A DNA stretch of 64,000 nt from Bryobacter aggregatus MPL3 (GCF_000702445.1 NZ_JNIF01000003.1:1922001-1986000), one strand, 5' to 3'. Counted from the stretch's first letter, positions 50,462-60,020 are shown. Numbers and translations are program-made. The notes: a model not told the origin generated them from the sequence alone.

Positions 50462-51628
50462 TTAGGCCAATTTCACTTGCTTCAACTCGATTTTCTTGCG
50501 ATCCGCTACGCCCAGGCCAAGGGCTCCAGCGATGTCCACATGTTCGGGCTGCATGCGCACGAAATTGGAATCGGCATCGCGGCGGGCAATGGCCAGCGGA
50601 TCCATGCCCATGGCGACTCGCTTCGCGTCGAGTTGGTCCCAGCCAATGCGATCCATGGCCACCGGGTCGGTGGAGAACAACATACGCTTGTGTTCCCAGA
50701 CATACTTCACCTTCTTCGGGTTCAAGCCCGGGCCCCCGTGGTACAGCGCTTTCACCGCATCGCAGATGTTCAGCACTGTCTTGTTGCGGATGGCTGCGAT
50801 GGAGACCGACGTGGGAATGAACTGGCCGCAGGAATTGAGCTCCGGTGAGGAGTGGCTGCGGTTCACATTGTTGACCAGGCCGTGGGACAGATTCTTCAGA
50901 GCGATGGTGAGGCCAGCGGACTGGTGGTGCTTGAGCAGTGGCAGGTTGATCAGCTTATCCACCTGCTTGGTAATGAAGTTCGAAGCGTAGCTGCGCCGGG
51001 CGGTATCGTTCGAGAAATCATAACCGGGCAAGGTGAGCTGCATGTCCATGTAGTGATCGGGGTTGTAGCCTTCGATCTTTTGCTGTGTGTCGTCGTAATA
51101 GTCGGCCGCCCAGGAGATGCGGACGCCTTCGGGCAGCCACTTATCGAAACCGGCTTCGAAGAATTCCTGCTTGTAGCGATCGTAGACGACGATGTCCTTA
51201 CGCTTGGTGCCCGCCGCTTCGAGACAGGCGATGATCTCCTGCACGGTTTCGGGGGAGGAGATGACGTAGGGGCGCGAGACGGGGTTCAGCTTGAGGCCAA
51301 TCACTTCACCGGGCTGGACAAACATGCGCCAGGCGGCAATCCAATCGGGCGCGCCGGTGAGTTCCACCATGCCACGGCGTAGCATCTCGCGCACGGGTTC
51401 GCGCTGGAAGGCGCCGTTGACAATCGACCCGTTATGCTCCACTTCCACCACACGTCCGGGGAAGAGGCCAGGCATGGACCATTTAGTTTTTGGGGTGGCA
51501 CTGGTCGTTGACGAAGCCAGCGCGGCTTGGTAGGGGAAGATGGGGGCGATGGCTCCGAGAGCGAGCATCCTCTCCATCCAGGAACGGCGGCTCTCGCGGA
51601 ATGGCCCAGCTTGAGTTCGGTCGGTCAT
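50462..51628 (-). CDS. Exported DUF362 protein
   Basis: 388 residues from ATG 51628. The N-terminus has ESRRSWMERMLALGAIAPIF, a twin-arginine-like signal. The DUF362 core follows: GEVIGLKLNPVSRPYVISSP, DKLINLPLLKHHQSAGLTIA with ALKNLSHGLV, and TDPVAMDRIGWDQLDAKR. Cysteine clusters of ferredoxin-like members are lacking. Some DUF362 proteins are quinone- or metal-linked redox enzymes; here no function is clear. It heads the minus-strand operon. Confidence 0.85.
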   Translation of the reverse strand: MTDRTQAGPFRESRRSWMERMLALGAIAPIFPYQAALASSTTSATPKTKWSMPGLFPGRVVEVEHNGSIVNGAFQREPVREMLRRGMVELTGAPDWIAAWRMFVQPGEVIGLKLNPVSRPYVISSPETVQEIIACLEAAGTKRKDIVVYDRYKQEFFEAGFDKWLPEGVRISWAADYYDDTQQKIEGYNPDHYMDMQLTLPGYDFSNDTARRSYASNFITKQVDKLINLPLLKHHQSAGLTIALKNLSHGLVNNVNRSHSSPELNSCGQFIPTSVSIAAIRNKTVLNICDAVKALYHGGPGLNPKKVKYVWEHKRMLFSTDPVAMDRIGWDQLDAKRVAMGMDPLAIARRDADSNFVRMQPEHVDIAGALGLGVADRKKIELKQVKLA

Positions 51629-51648
51629 ACAGCGATTATATTGTTTGC

Positions 51649-51939
51649 ATGAATCGGAAATTGGCTCTGCTTTTCGCAACTGCTTGTCTGAGTTGCGAAA
51701 AGCCGGATTCGCCCGCCGTGTTGCGCTACACCTGCGAGGGCGGATATCAGTTTGTGGTGGAGCTGAAAGGGAGCGAGGCGGAGCTGACGCTCGGCGGGCA
51801 GAAACACACGCTCAAGCTGGTGGAGGCGGCTACCGGCGCCAAGTTCAGCGACGGCGTGATCAGTTACTGGAGCAAAGGATCTTCTGCGCTGCTCAACGTT
51901 GCGGACATTTCCTACAAGGATTGTGTCGCGAGCAAGTAG
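51649..51939 (+). CDS. MliC-like lysozyme-inhibitor domain protein
   Basis: 96 residues from ATG 51649 (MNRKLALLFATACLSCEKPD), an export signal with Cys that could be lipidated, though the lipobox is not canonical. The mature part has YTCEGGYQFVVEL, AELTLGGQKHTLKLVEAATG and SYWSKGSSALLNV, the MliC pattern; the two cysteines (near residues 29 and 92) would form the family disulfide. Such proteins inhibit C-type lysozyme in the periplasm. A longer open frame upstream is overlapped by the divergent DUF362 gene. Confidence 0.8.
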   Translation: MNRKLALLFATACLSCEKPDSPAVLRYTCEGGYQFVVELKGSEAELTLGGQKHTLKLVEAATGAKFSDGVISYWSKGSSALLNVADISYKDCVASK

Positions 51940-51950
51940 ATTAGAAAGAG

Positions 51951-53444
51951 ATGTCTGATTTAAGGGCTGAACTTCAGCGTTACTGGGGTCACCAGGAGTT
52001 CCGGCCCAAGCAACTTGAAATTGTGGAGTGCCTGCTGGCCGGGCGGGACGTAGCGGTTGTGATGCCCACCGGCGGAGGGAAAAGCCTTTGTTATCAACTG
52101 CCCGCGGTTGCCTCGGGCAAGACTTGCGTCGTGATTTCGCCGCTGATCTCTTTGATGCAGGACCAGGCGGCAGGGCTTGAGGCGAAGGGGATTCCGGCCG
52201 CTTGTCTGCATAGCGGCATCGAGTGGGAAGAGCAAAAAGAGATCTGGCGCAAGCTGCTGCGCGGGCAGTTGCGATTGCTCTATCTATCGCCAGAGCGCAT
52301 GGCGAAGGACGACACCGTGAACATGCTGCAGAAGGCTTCGATTCACTCCTTTGCGATTGACGAAGCGCACTGCATCAGCGAGTGGGGTCACGAGTTCCGC
52401 AAGGATTATCGTCTGCTTGGCCAGATTCGCGACAAGTTTCCCGATGCGGCAATTGCCGCCTTTACGGCCAGCGCGACGCCGCGAGTGCGACAGGACATCC
52501 TGACGCAGCTCAAACTGCGCGACCCGGGCAAGTTCATCGTCAGCTTTCACCGATCCAACCTGCGCTATGTCGCGGTGGATGCGAGCCGCAAGGATCAGTT
52601 TCAGTTGTTGCTGGCGGTCTTGCGGCACTATGAAGGCCAGAGTGTGATCGTCTACGAAGGCACCACGAAAGGTGTGGAAGAGACGGCAATCAACTTGCGC
52701 GCGCGCGGCGTGCGTGCGGTGAGCTATCACGGCAAGATGGACAGCGAGAAGCGGCAAAAGAACCAGGAAAAATGGATGAGCGACGAGGCTCCCGTTATGG
52801 TGGGCACCCTCGCCTTCGGGCTGGGCATCAACAAGCCTTCGACGCGCGCCGTGGTCCATCTGTCGCTGCCGAAGAGCATTGAGCAGTATTACCAGGAGGC
52901 CGGGCGCGCAGGCCGCGACGGCGAGGAAGCGGATTGCATTTTGTTGTGGCGCAAGCGGGATTTGGCTTTGATTGCGCACTTTATCGGGGAGATGGAAGAC
53001 GCGCAGGAGCAACGGCGCGCCTGGCAGCGCTACCGCGAGATCAAGGGCTTTGCTGAGGGCGAGGATTGCCGGGCCCGTGCGCTTTGCGAGCACTTTGGCG
53101 AGAGGCCGAAGTGGGAGGTCTGTGGCAAATGCGATGTATGTGCCGGTGAGATTCCCTGGCTGATCGATAAAAAGCCGAAGCTGGCGGCAGAGCGGAAGAG
53201 CGTAACCTTAAAGGCCAAGCCGAGTACCGATTCCGAAGTCCATACGGCGTTGCGGCGCTGGCGGAAGACTCAGGCCGACACCAACTCCCTGCGGGCCTAT
53301 CAGGTGTTTCCCGATTCCACCTTGCTCGAGCTGGCCGAACGCATGCCGCGGGATCTCGAGCAGTTGGAGAAGATCAGAGGGATTGGGCCAAAGACCCTCA
53401 GCGCATTTGGTCTGGGGATCTTAGAGGTGCTGGAGGAGTTTTAA
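51951..53444 (+). CDS. recQ: ATP-dependent DNA helicase RecQ
   Basis: 497 residues. FRPKQLEIVE (Q-motif region), Walker A PTGGGKS (39-45), DEAHCISEWGH (137-147), FTASATP and the QEAGRAGRDG motif VI are present, then a zinc-binding RQC part with cysteines (CRARALCEHFG, CGKCDVCAG) and a C-terminal HRDC-like region (LPRDLEQLEKIRGIGPKTLS). It unwinds DNA 3' to 5' in repair. Shorter than E. coli RecQ (609 residues) mainly because the winged-helix part is reduced. Starts 11 bases after the MliC-like gene. Confidence 0.95.
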   Translation: MSDLRAELQRYWGHQEFRPKQLEIVECLLAGRDVAVVMPTGGGKSLCYQLPAVASGKTCVVISPLISLMQDQAAGLEAKGIPAACLHSGIEWEEQKEIWRKLLRGQLRLLYLSPERMAKDDTVNMLQKASIHSFAIDEAHCISEWGHEFRKDYRLLGQIRDKFPDAAIAAFTASATPRVRQDILTQLKLRDPGKFIVSFHRSNLRYVAVDASRKDQFQLLLAVLRHYEGQSVIVYEGTTKGVEETAINLRARGVRAVSYHGKMDSEKRQKNQEKWMSDEAPVMVGTLAFGLGINKPSTRAVVHLSLPKSIEQYYQEAGRAGRDGEEADCILLWRKRDLALIAHFIGEMEDAQEQRRAWQRYREIKGFAEGEDCRARALCEHFGERPKWEVCGKCDVCAGEIPWLIDKKPKLAAERKSVTLKAKPSTDSEVHTALRRWRKTQADTNSLRAYQVFPDSTLLELAERMPRDLEQLEKIRGIGPKTLSAFGLGILEVLEEF

Positions 53445-53830
53445 TCGAGCGGTTTGCCGATTTCCCAGTGGTGGCCAAAGGGATCGAGGCAGCGCCCCAG
53501 GAGCCAGCCATGTCCCTTTTGGACGGGAGAAACGACCGTGGCTCCCGCGGCAACCGCCTGCTCGAAAACAGCAGCGGGGTCCTCAACCGTCAGGATCATG
53601 CGGGTGGTGCTGCCGTGCAGCGATTCCGGGCTGAAGTTCGCGTGCTGGGGAGATTCGTCCGCCACCCAGAACTGGGCATCACCGACCGCCAGTTGCGCAA
53701 CGACGGCCCCGCTGGCATCGTCCATCCGGAAGAGTTCTTGCGCGCCAAAGGCAAGCCGGTAAAACGCAACGGCCCTCGCTCCGTGACGAACGGAGAGCAT
53801 CGGGGCGATTGAAGTTTTGAGATCGGACAT
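53441..53830 (-). CDS. VOC (glyoxalase/bleomycin-resistance-type) protein
   Basis: 129 residues from ATG 53830 (MSDLKTSIAPMLSVRHGARA). Paired beta-alpha-beta-beta-beta modules end in GHGWLLGRCLDPFGHHWEIG, close to PhnB/YycE-like VOC members; FYRLAFGAQELFRMDD is the first module. Metal-dependent lyase or antibiotic-binding activity is possible; no substrate evident. It converges with recQ (4-base overlap). A longer frame to 54079 would overlap the divergent permease gene. Confidence 0.85.
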   Translation of the reverse strand: MSDLKTSIAPMLSVRHGARAVAFYRLAFGAQELFRMDDASGAVVAQLAVGDAQFWVADESPQHANFSPESLHGSTTRMILTVEDPAAVFEQAVAAGATVVSPVQKGHGWLLGRCLDPFGHHWEIGKPLD

Positions 53831-53882
53831 TTTGCGTAACCTTGCTGACGCTCCGCAGTATAGCGATTCGGAGGATGCACGG

Positions 53883-56381
53883 ATGGCAAAAGGATATCGG
53901 TGGAGTGGGTTTGCGGCATGGCTGGATTCGTTTCGAGCCGATGCCGTTTTCGGCTGGCGGCAGCTCAAAAGCAGGAAAGTGACTTCCGGGGCGGCCATTC
54001 TGTCGCTTGCTCTGGCGACCGGCGCCTGCACTGCGGCCTTCCGGCTGATCGATGCCCTGCTGCTGCGCCCTTTGCCCATATCTCATCCGGAACGCCTGTA
54101 CAGCGTAGCCTTTGAAGGGATTGGCGCGGATGGCCGCGTCTCCACCTACGACAGTTGCTCCTATCCGATGTTCCGCCAACTGCGGACTGCGATACAGGAG
54201 CAAGCCGAGTCCGTGGCAGTTTCCTATGCCGAACGCATCGATCTCAGCTACGGACGGGACGAGGAGATGGAGAAGGCCTACCGGCAATACGTCTCGGGGG
54301 CGATCTTCGAGACTTTCGGACTGCGGCCCGCGCGTGGGAGGCTTCTGTCCGCCTCGGACGACGCCACGCCGGGTGCACATCCCGTCGCGATCCTGTCGCA
54401 CGACTATTGGACGCGGCGCTTTGCGCAGGATCCGAACATGATCGGGCGGCGCTTCCGCATGGGGGATGAGCTCTATCAGGTGATCGGCGTTGCCGAAGAG
54501 CGTTTCACCGGCACGGAAACCGGTACGGTGACCGACGTCTTCCTGCCGATGATGATGAGAACGCCGCGCATTCTCACCAGTGACTCAACCTTTTGGCTCC
54601 GGACTCTGGTTGTGCTCCAACCCGGCGCTGCTGCCGAACCTGTTCGTGAGCGATTGCGCGCGACGTTTCGTAGCATCCAGCAGGAGAGAGCGAAAGGCCT
54701 TACGGGCATGTCCCCGCGGCGTTTGGAGCAATTCTTCCAGGAGAAACTCTTACTCGACCCCGCCGCTTCCGGACGCTCGAACCTGCAGCGGGACTATGGC
54801 CGGACGCTGCTGGCCTTGGGCATCCTGGTCCTGCTGGTGCTACTGATTGCGTGTGCCAACGTTGCCAATCTGATGACCGCACAGGCAACCGCGCGGGCCC
54901 GGGAAATGGCGTTGCGCGTCTCGATCGGCGCGGGACGATGGCGGCTGTTGCAACTGGTTCTGGTGGAATGCGCCTGGATCGCTTTGCTGGCTACGGTCAT
55001 CGGTGGATTCTTTGCCTGGTGGAGTGCACCGTTTCTTGTGGGGCTGATCCATTCGCCAGACAACCCGGCACGCCTCGTGCTTCCAGGGGACTGGCGTGTG
55101 GCGGCTTTCAGTCTGGCGCTGGCCTGCGGTGTGACTTTCCTGTTCGGTCTGGCGCCGGCGCTACGCGCCTCGGCCGTGCAGCCGGTCCATGCGCTGAAAG
55201 GCGGTTCAGACCCGCACGCGCGGCGCCGCATGATGCACGCATTGATCGTGTTGCAGGTCAGCTTCTGTTTTGTCATCCTTTTTGTCGCCGCCTTGTTTGC
55301 CGCGAGCTTTGACAAGCTGACTCGCCAACCCACCGGCTTCTCGGCGGAACGGATCCTCAACCTGCAAGCGATCGCGCTCCAACCCCAGTCGCCGGCCTAT
55401 TGGGATCAAGTGGCGGATCGTTTGCGATCAGTCCCTGGCGTGGAGGCGGTGGCACAGACCGTTTGGCCTTTGATGAGCGGGCAGAGCGCTGTCGGCACGA
55501 TTGTGGTCAACGGTGCTCCTCCTAGCGAGACTCCCGCGGATTTTCTCAAGATCTCGCCCGGCTGGTTCAGCACCATGCGGATTTCCCTGATCGAGGGTAG
55601 AGACTTCAGTCCGGCTGACACGAATCCTCCGGTCGCGATTGTGAACCAGTCGTTTGCAAAACAGTTCTTCAATGGGGAGAACCCGACCGGGAAATGGTTT
55701 GAGAACGAACACCGGCGCTTTCAGATTGTGGGCTTTGTCCAGGATGCACGATCGCGAGATGACCTGCGCCGTCCGATCCGGCCAACGGCCTATTTCCCGC
55801 TCCATACGGTCGATACTGCAGGTTCGTTTATGCCCATGGGGCGCGGCACCTTTGTGGTTCGTACCCAAGCGGCAAACCCGATGAATCTGGCGCCCATCCT
55901 GCGGCAGGAAGTGTCCGGGACAGGAGCAGCAATTTACGTCAGCGACATCCGTGCCCAGGTGGAGATCAATCTGGCGCGCACGGTCCGCGAAAGACTCCTG
56001 GCCCTGTTAGGGATGTTCTTTGCGGTTCTGGCGATGCTGCTGGCGGGCATCGGACTCTATGGAGTGCTGGATTATGGAGTCCTCCAACGGCGGCGAGAGA
56101 TTGGCATTCGTCTGGCGATTGGAGCGCAGGCGAGTGACATCGTGCGCCGTGTGACAGGGGAAGCAATGGCAATGGTGATGGTGGGAGCGGTGGCGGGGAT
56201 TGTTCTTGGTGTAGCAGCGCTTCGATATATCGAAACGCTGCTCTATGAAGTGAAGGGCACCGGCGTGGGCATGCTGCTGATTCCGTCGCTGATCTTAGTG
56301 ACAGCGTCCTCGTTGGCCATGCTCCCGGCGGTGATCCGGGCCGTTCGCATCGACCCAGTTGCAATGTTACGCCCCGACTAG
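53883..56381 (+). CDS. ADOP-type ABC permease (duplicated FtsX/MacB-like)
   Basis: 832 residues from ATG 53883 with GGAGG at 53870-53874. The first half has a MacB-like periplasmic domain after FGWRQLKSRKVTSGAAILSL and a permease core ending in LIACANVANLMTAQATARAR, then a second MacB-like region and a second core (LLAGIGLYGVLDYGVLQRRR). This is the layout of acidobacterial duplicated orphan permeases, named for lacking an adjacent ATPase gene, as here. Likely exports or extracts an envelope substrate. Ten or so hydrophobic helices. The stop overlaps the convergent FAH gene by 4 bases. Confidence 0.9.
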   Translation: MAKGYRWSGFAAWLDSFRADAVFGWRQLKSRKVTSGAAILSLALATGACTAAFRLIDALLLRPLPISHPERLYSVAFEGIGADGRVSTYDSCSYPMFRQLRTAIQEQAESVAVSYAERIDLSYGRDEEMEKAYRQYVSGAIFETFGLRPARGRLLSASDDATPGAHPVAILSHDYWTRRFAQDPNMIGRRFRMGDELYQVIGVAEERFTGTETGTVTDVFLPMMMRTPRILTSDSTFWLRTLVVLQPGAAAEPVRERLRATFRSIQQERAKGLTGMSPRRLEQFFQEKLLLDPAASGRSNLQRDYGRTLLALGILVLLVLLIACANVANLMTAQATARAREMALRVSIGAGRWRLLQLVLVECAWIALLATVIGGFFAWWSAPFLVGLIHSPDNPARLVLPGDWRVAAFSLALACGVTFLFGLAPALRASAVQPVHALKGGSDPHARRRMMHALIVLQVSFCFVILFVAALFAASFDKLTRQPTGFSAERILNLQAIALQPQSPAYWDQVADRLRSVPGVEAVAQTVWPLMSGQSAVGTIVVNGAPPSETPADFLKISPGWFSTMRISLIEGRDFSPADTNPPVAIVNQSFAKQFFNGENPTGKWFENEHRRFQIVGFVQDARSRDDLRRPIRPTAYFPLHTVDTAGSFMPMGRGTFVVRTQAANPMNLAPILRQEVSGTGAAIYVSDIRAQVEINLARTVRERLLALLGMFFAVLAMLLAGIGLYGVLDYGVLQRRREIGIRLAIGAQASDIVRRVTGEAMAMVMVGAVAGIVLGVAALRYIETLLYEVKGTGVGMLLIPSLILVTASSLAMLPAVIRAVRIDPVAMLRPD

Positions 56382-57223
56382 ACGATTGCGGCGGGGTTGG
56401 AGAGGGTGCCGATCTGCGGAACGGTGATCGACACGATGTCGCCAGCAGCGAGAGCGCTTTCCTGGGTGACAATGATGCCGGTACCGGTCTGCAGCACGGT
56501 GCCGCTGGGGACCTGATTGGAGCGGAGCAGGTAGCCGATCAAGTCTTCAATCTTGCGGCCCAGCTTCGAAGTGTTGGTGCTGCCCTCGAAAGTGGTGACA
56601 TCACCGCGCTTGATCGTGCAGGTCATCTCGAGATTGTAGACATCGCCGAGTTCGTCCGGAGTGACGAAATAGGGGCCGATCGCCGCGCAACCTGTGAAGG
56701 TCTTGGACTGGGGGAGATAGAGAGGATTCTCCTTCTCGATGTCCCAGGCCGAGACGTCGTTTGAGACGGTGTAGCCGAGGATCTGGCCTTTGGCGCCAAT
56801 CAGCACGGCGAGTTCCGGCTCGGGTGCGGTGAAGGTGGAGTCTTCACGGATTCCAATCGGCTGTCCCGGGCCGACGGCGATGCGTGCGGTGCCCTTGAAG
56901 AAAAGCTCCGGACGGCCACCCTCGAAGACCGCGCGATAGAAGCCTTCGCGCGTGCCATGCTCGGCATCGCGGAAGCTGGAGCTGATCTCGTAAGTGCAGC
57001 CGGCTCCCCACACTTCGCGGGGAGAGATGGGGATCAGCGGCGTCGTTTCGACGACATGAGCCGTGGCGAGACGGGAAGCCAGAGTTTTCAAGTCTCCGCC
57101 TTCGACACCGAGGCGCTCGACCAGATCGAACATCGAGTAGTCGGGAATCGGCCGGGCGTGGGTCGTATCTTCAAAAATCGCGGCGACAACGGAGCCGTTG
57201 CTTTTGATTTGTCCTAGTTTCAT
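56378..57223 (-). CDS. 2-Keto-3-deoxy-acid dehydratase (FAH family, AraD1/KdaD-like)
   Basis: 281 residues. WGAGCTYEISSSFRDAEHGT, FFKGTARIAVGPGQPIGIRE, APEPELAVLIGAKGQILGYT and SNDVSAWDIEKENPLYLPQS are blocks of the FAH-family dehydratases of pentonate pathways (metal Glu in EPELAVL and Asp in SNDVSA). Immediately upstream is an aldehyde dehydrogenase of the ketoglutarate-semialdehyde type, which suggests the Weimberg-like route: 2-keto-3-deoxy-pentonate to 2-ketoglutarate semialdehyde to 2-ketoglutarate. Confidence 0.83.
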   Translation of the reverse strand: MKLGQIKSNGSVVAAIFEDTTHARPIPDYSMFDLVERLGVEGGDLKTLASRLATAHVVETTPLIPISPREVWGAGCTYEISSSFRDAEHGTREGFYRAVFEGGRPELFFKGTARIAVGPGQPIGIREDSTFTAPEPELAVLIGAKGQILGYTVSNDVSAWDIEKENPLYLPQSKTFTGCAAIGPYFVTPDELGDVYNLEMTCTIKRGDVTTFEGSTNTSKLGRKIEDLIGYLLRSNQVPSGTVLQTGTGIIVTQESALAAGDIVSITVPQIGTLSNPAAIV

Positions 57224-57244
57224 CGGATGGTTTGAGCGTGCTTT

Positions 57245-58687
57245 CTAGTACTTGAGATAGATGGTCTTGTAGTCGCTGTAGAAGTCAAAGGCCGCCGGGC
57301 CTTGTTCTTTCGGACCAAACGACGAATCCTTCGTGCCACCGAAGGGAAGTTGATACTCGACTCCGGCAGAAGGCAGATTGACCGTGAGGAGGCCTGCTTC
57401 GGCGCCGTAGACAAAATCGAAGACGCGGGAGACATTGGAGGTTTGGATGCTGGCCGAGAGACCAAAGGGGGTCGCGTTGGCGATGCGCATGGCGTCTTCA
57501 AAATCCTTGGCGCGCATGATGGCGAGCACCGGTCCGAAGATCTCTTCCTGGCCGATGCGCATCTCTTCCGTGACATTCGCAAAGACCGTGGGTTCGACAA
57601 AGTAACCTTTGTCGAAGGCGCCGCCCGTGAGACGGTTGCCGCCAACGAGCGGTGCGCCCGCTTCCTTCTTGCCGATCTCGATGTAGTCGAGGATGGTTTT
57701 CAGGGCTGCTTCGTCGACGGCGGGGCCGATGTCGATACCGGCTTCCATGCCATTGCCAACCTTCAGCTTCTTGGTGCGCTCGACGACGGCGGCGACAAAC
57801 TTGTCATAGATCTCGTCTTCGACAATGGCGCGCGAGGTGGCCGTGCACTTCTGACCGGTGGAGAAGAAGGCAGCGTTGACGACGTTCTCGACGGCGGCAT
57901 TGAAATCGCAATCCTTGAGGACGATGGTGGGATTCTTGCCACCCATCTCCAACTGGATGCGCAGCATGCGCTTGGAGGCTTCGGTGTGGATCCACTTACC
58001 GATCGTCTCAGAGCCGGTGAAGGAGATCGCCTTGAGGGGCTTGGCTTCGACCAGTGCCTTGCCGAGCGTGCCACCCGAGCCTGCGACAAAGTTCACGACA
58101 CCCTTGGGGATGCCAGCGTCGTGCAGGGCTTCCACCAGGCGCCAGGCGGAGAGGGGCGAAGCGCTGGCGGGCTTGAGGACGACTGTGTTGCCGCAGATCA
58201 GAGCCGGGGCCAGCTTCCAGCAGGGAATGGCGATCGGGAAGTTCCACGGGGTCACCAGGCCGATCACGCCGATCGGCTTGCGGATGGCAAACATGTGCAC
58301 ACGATCCCGTTCGCTCGGGACCAGATGACCCCCCATGCGGGCGCCTTCGCCGGCAAAGTACTTCAGGATGTTGATGGCGCGGCGAGTTTCGCCCTTTGCT
58401 TCAGGCAGGGTCTTGCCTTCTTCGCGCGTCATTTCGGCGGCAATGGAGTCGAAGCGGCTTTCAAGAATCTCCGCGGCCTTGAACAGGATGTTGGCGCGGT
58501 TGGGGGCGGGCATCGCGGCCCACTTGGGGAAGGCTTCTGCAGCAGCAGCGGCGGCGGCATCCATGTCCGCGGCGCTGCCCTTGACGAAGAGGCCAACGAC
58601 TTCATCGGTATTGGCGGGATTGCGGTCTTCGAAGGTATCGCCCTTCGTGATCCATTCGCCGTTGATGTAATTGCCAAAAGTTTGCAT
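57245..58687 (-). CDS. Aldehyde dehydrogenase, probably 2-ketoglutarate semialdehyde dehydrogenase
   Basis: 480 residues. Catalytic Cys281 (FFSTGQKCTATSR), general base Glu247 (QLEMGGKNP) and the cofactor Rossmann segment VTPWNFPIAIPCWKLAPALI are all present. GVEYQLPFGGTKDSSFGPKE near the end fits ketoglutarate semialdehyde and related dehydrogenases. The gene lies 21 bases from the FAH dehydratase gene, which makes this substrate the natural choice, though succinate semialdehyde cannot be excluded by sequence alone. Confidence 0.9.
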   Translation of the reverse strand: MQTFGNYINGEWITKGDTFEDRNPANTDEVVGLFVKGSAADMDAAAAAAAEAFPKWAAMPAPNRANILFKAAEILESRFDSIAAEMTREEGKTLPEAKGETRRAINILKYFAGEGARMGGHLVPSERDRVHMFAIRKPIGVIGLVTPWNFPIAIPCWKLAPALICGNTVVLKPASASPLSAWRLVEALHDAGIPKGVVNFVAGSGGTLGKALVEAKPLKAISFTGSETIGKWIHTEASKRMLRIQLEMGGKNPTIVLKDCDFNAAVENVVNAAFFSTGQKCTATSRAIVEDEIYDKFVAAVVERTKKLKVGNGMEAGIDIGPAVDEAALKTILDYIEIGKKEAGAPLVGGNRLTGGAFDKGYFVEPTVFANVTEEMRIGQEEIFGPVLAIMRAKDFEDAMRIANATPFGLSASIQTSNVSRVFDFVYGAEAGLLTVNLPSAGVEYQLPFGGTKDSSFGPKEQGPAAFDFYSDYKTIYLKY

Positions 58688-58709
58688 GAAAGTGAAAAAA
58701 CCTCAGAAG

Positions 58710-59282
58710 TTATTTAGAAAAGTCGACCTTGGGCGCAGTGCGGGAGCCGGGGTCTGTTTTGAAGTACGCGTCGTTGCGGGGGAAGTCAAAGATCGATGCT
58801 GCGATGTTGGTAGGAAACAGGCCGCGCGTCGTATTGTAGTCCTGCACCACTTCGTTGTACTTGCGGCGCTCGACGGCAATGCGGTTTTCCGTACCAGCCA
58901 GTTCATCCTGGAGCCGGATAAAATTCTCGTTCGACTTCAGTTGGGGATAGTTTTCGACGACGACAAGAAGACGGGAGAGTGCACTGTCCAGCGCACCATT
59001 CGCGGCAATCTTGTCTGCCGGTGTGCGGGCGCCCCCGAGTTGCGCGCGGGCGTTGGCAATGTTGGTAAAGACATCCTTTTCCTGAGTGGCATAGCCCTTG
59101 ACCGTGGAGACAAGGTTGGGGATCAGGTCTGCGCGGCGCTGCAGTGCAACATCGACCTGGGCCCAGGAAGCGTCAATCGCCTCCCGTTTGACGACCAGCT
59201 CATTACGGCTGCTCACCAGCTTGCCGCCAAGCAATAGGCCGCCAACCAATAGAACACCAACAACAATCAGTGCGGAACGCAT
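58710..59282 (-). CDS. lemA: LemA family protein
   Basis: 190 residues, N-terminal membrane helix (IVVGVLLVGGLLLGGKLV) followed by NELVVKREAIDASWAQVDVA and LQRRADLIPNLVSTVKGYA, then the ENYPQLKSNENFIRLQDELA block that defines LemA. It is a membrane-attached coiled helical protein of unclear role. It lies downstream of a TPM-domain gene, a common partner, and 22 bases upstream of the aldehyde dehydrogenase. Confidence 0.94.
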   Translation of the reverse strand: MRSALIVVGVLLVGGLLLGGKLVSSRNELVVKREAIDASWAQVDVALQRRADLIPNLVSTVKGYATQEKDVFTNIANARAQLGGARTPADKIAANGALDSALSRLLVVVENYPQLKSNENFIRLQDELAGTENRIAVERRKYNEVVQDYNTTRGLFPTNIAASIFDFPRNDAYFKTDPGSRTAPKVDFSK

Positions 59283-59294
59283 ACGGAGTATCCT

Positions 59295-60020
59295 CTACAA
59301 GGCGTCAACGGACGCAACAAGGGTTTCAATCTGTTTCAGGTAATCTTCGAACAATTGTACAGAGTCTACGGTTTTTGGGCTGATTTTGCCCTCACGTAGA
59401 TCAATCAGTTGAGCGAAGCAAACGGGCTTGATCAGCGAGGCGTCGTTCGCCGCGCTTAAGAGTTCTCGACGGGCCGATGGTACGGTGACTCCTTTTAACA
59501 GCATCGCATGCCGCAAGAGCACCAGAAATGTCGACACAGAGTCTGCCATGAGCTTCAGGAGAGCGGCGCGATCCTGCAGCACCGGAATCGCTTTTTGACG
59601 CAAGCGGAGCAGCTTGGTGCGGAGTTCATACTCCAGTTGGACACGGTGCTGGGAGCTGTCGATCGCAAGGGACGGAAATGGGTCTGTGCCGTGCAGGATG
59701 CGATGGTTGGTCCGGATGTCGTGGATCTCGATGGGGAATGCGTCTGTCGAGCGCCGGAATTCATCGAGTGTAAAGAGCAGCGCCTGGGGCTGGCGCTGAT
59801 TGCGCCACCAATCGAGGACGGGCGCCGCCAACCGCAGCGTGCTGAGGTCGAGATCCCGGGTCAATAAAAGGATGTTGACGTCGGAATGGCCGCTGTCAAA
59901 CTCCTGGCCGGCAGCGGAGCCATAGAGGACAACGGATTCCAGATGCAAGCCGAGCGCGGTGACAACGCGTTTGACAAATTCCTGGATTAACTTTTCTAGC
60001 TGCAAAGCATCACTCTCCAA
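59295..60020 (-). CDS. Nucleotidyltransferase-domain protein
   Basis: 241 residues. VVLYGSAAGQEFDSGHSDVN gives the G-S and S-D-x-N/D pattern of a MNT-type minimal nucleotidyltransferase, though the second acidic residue is Asn (DVNILLL), so activity may be reduced. The C-terminal 130 residues are helical (LLRLRQKAIPVLQDRAALLK, ADSVSTFLVLLRHAMLLKGV), like substrate-binding HEPN-type companions. It overlaps the TPM-domain gene by 25 bases and precedes lemA by 12. Confidence 0.78.
   Translation of the reverse strand: MESDALQLEKLIQEFVKRVVTALGLHLESVVLYGSAAGQEFDSGHSDVNILLLTRDLDLSTLRLAAPVLDWWRNQRQPQALLFTLDEFRRSTDAFPIEIHDIRTNHRILHGTDPFPSLAIDSSQHRVQLEYELRTKLLRLRQKAIPVLQDRAALLKLMADSVSTFLVLLRHAMLLKGVTVPSARRELLSAANDASLIKPVCFAQLIDLREGKISPKTVDSVQLFEDYLKQIETLVASVDAL

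Noticed and set aside
57302-58717. 471-residue plus-strand frame opposite the aldehyde dehydrogenase
   Set aside because: Asp/Gly/Arg-rich antisense shadow; the dehydrogenase active site is on the other strand.
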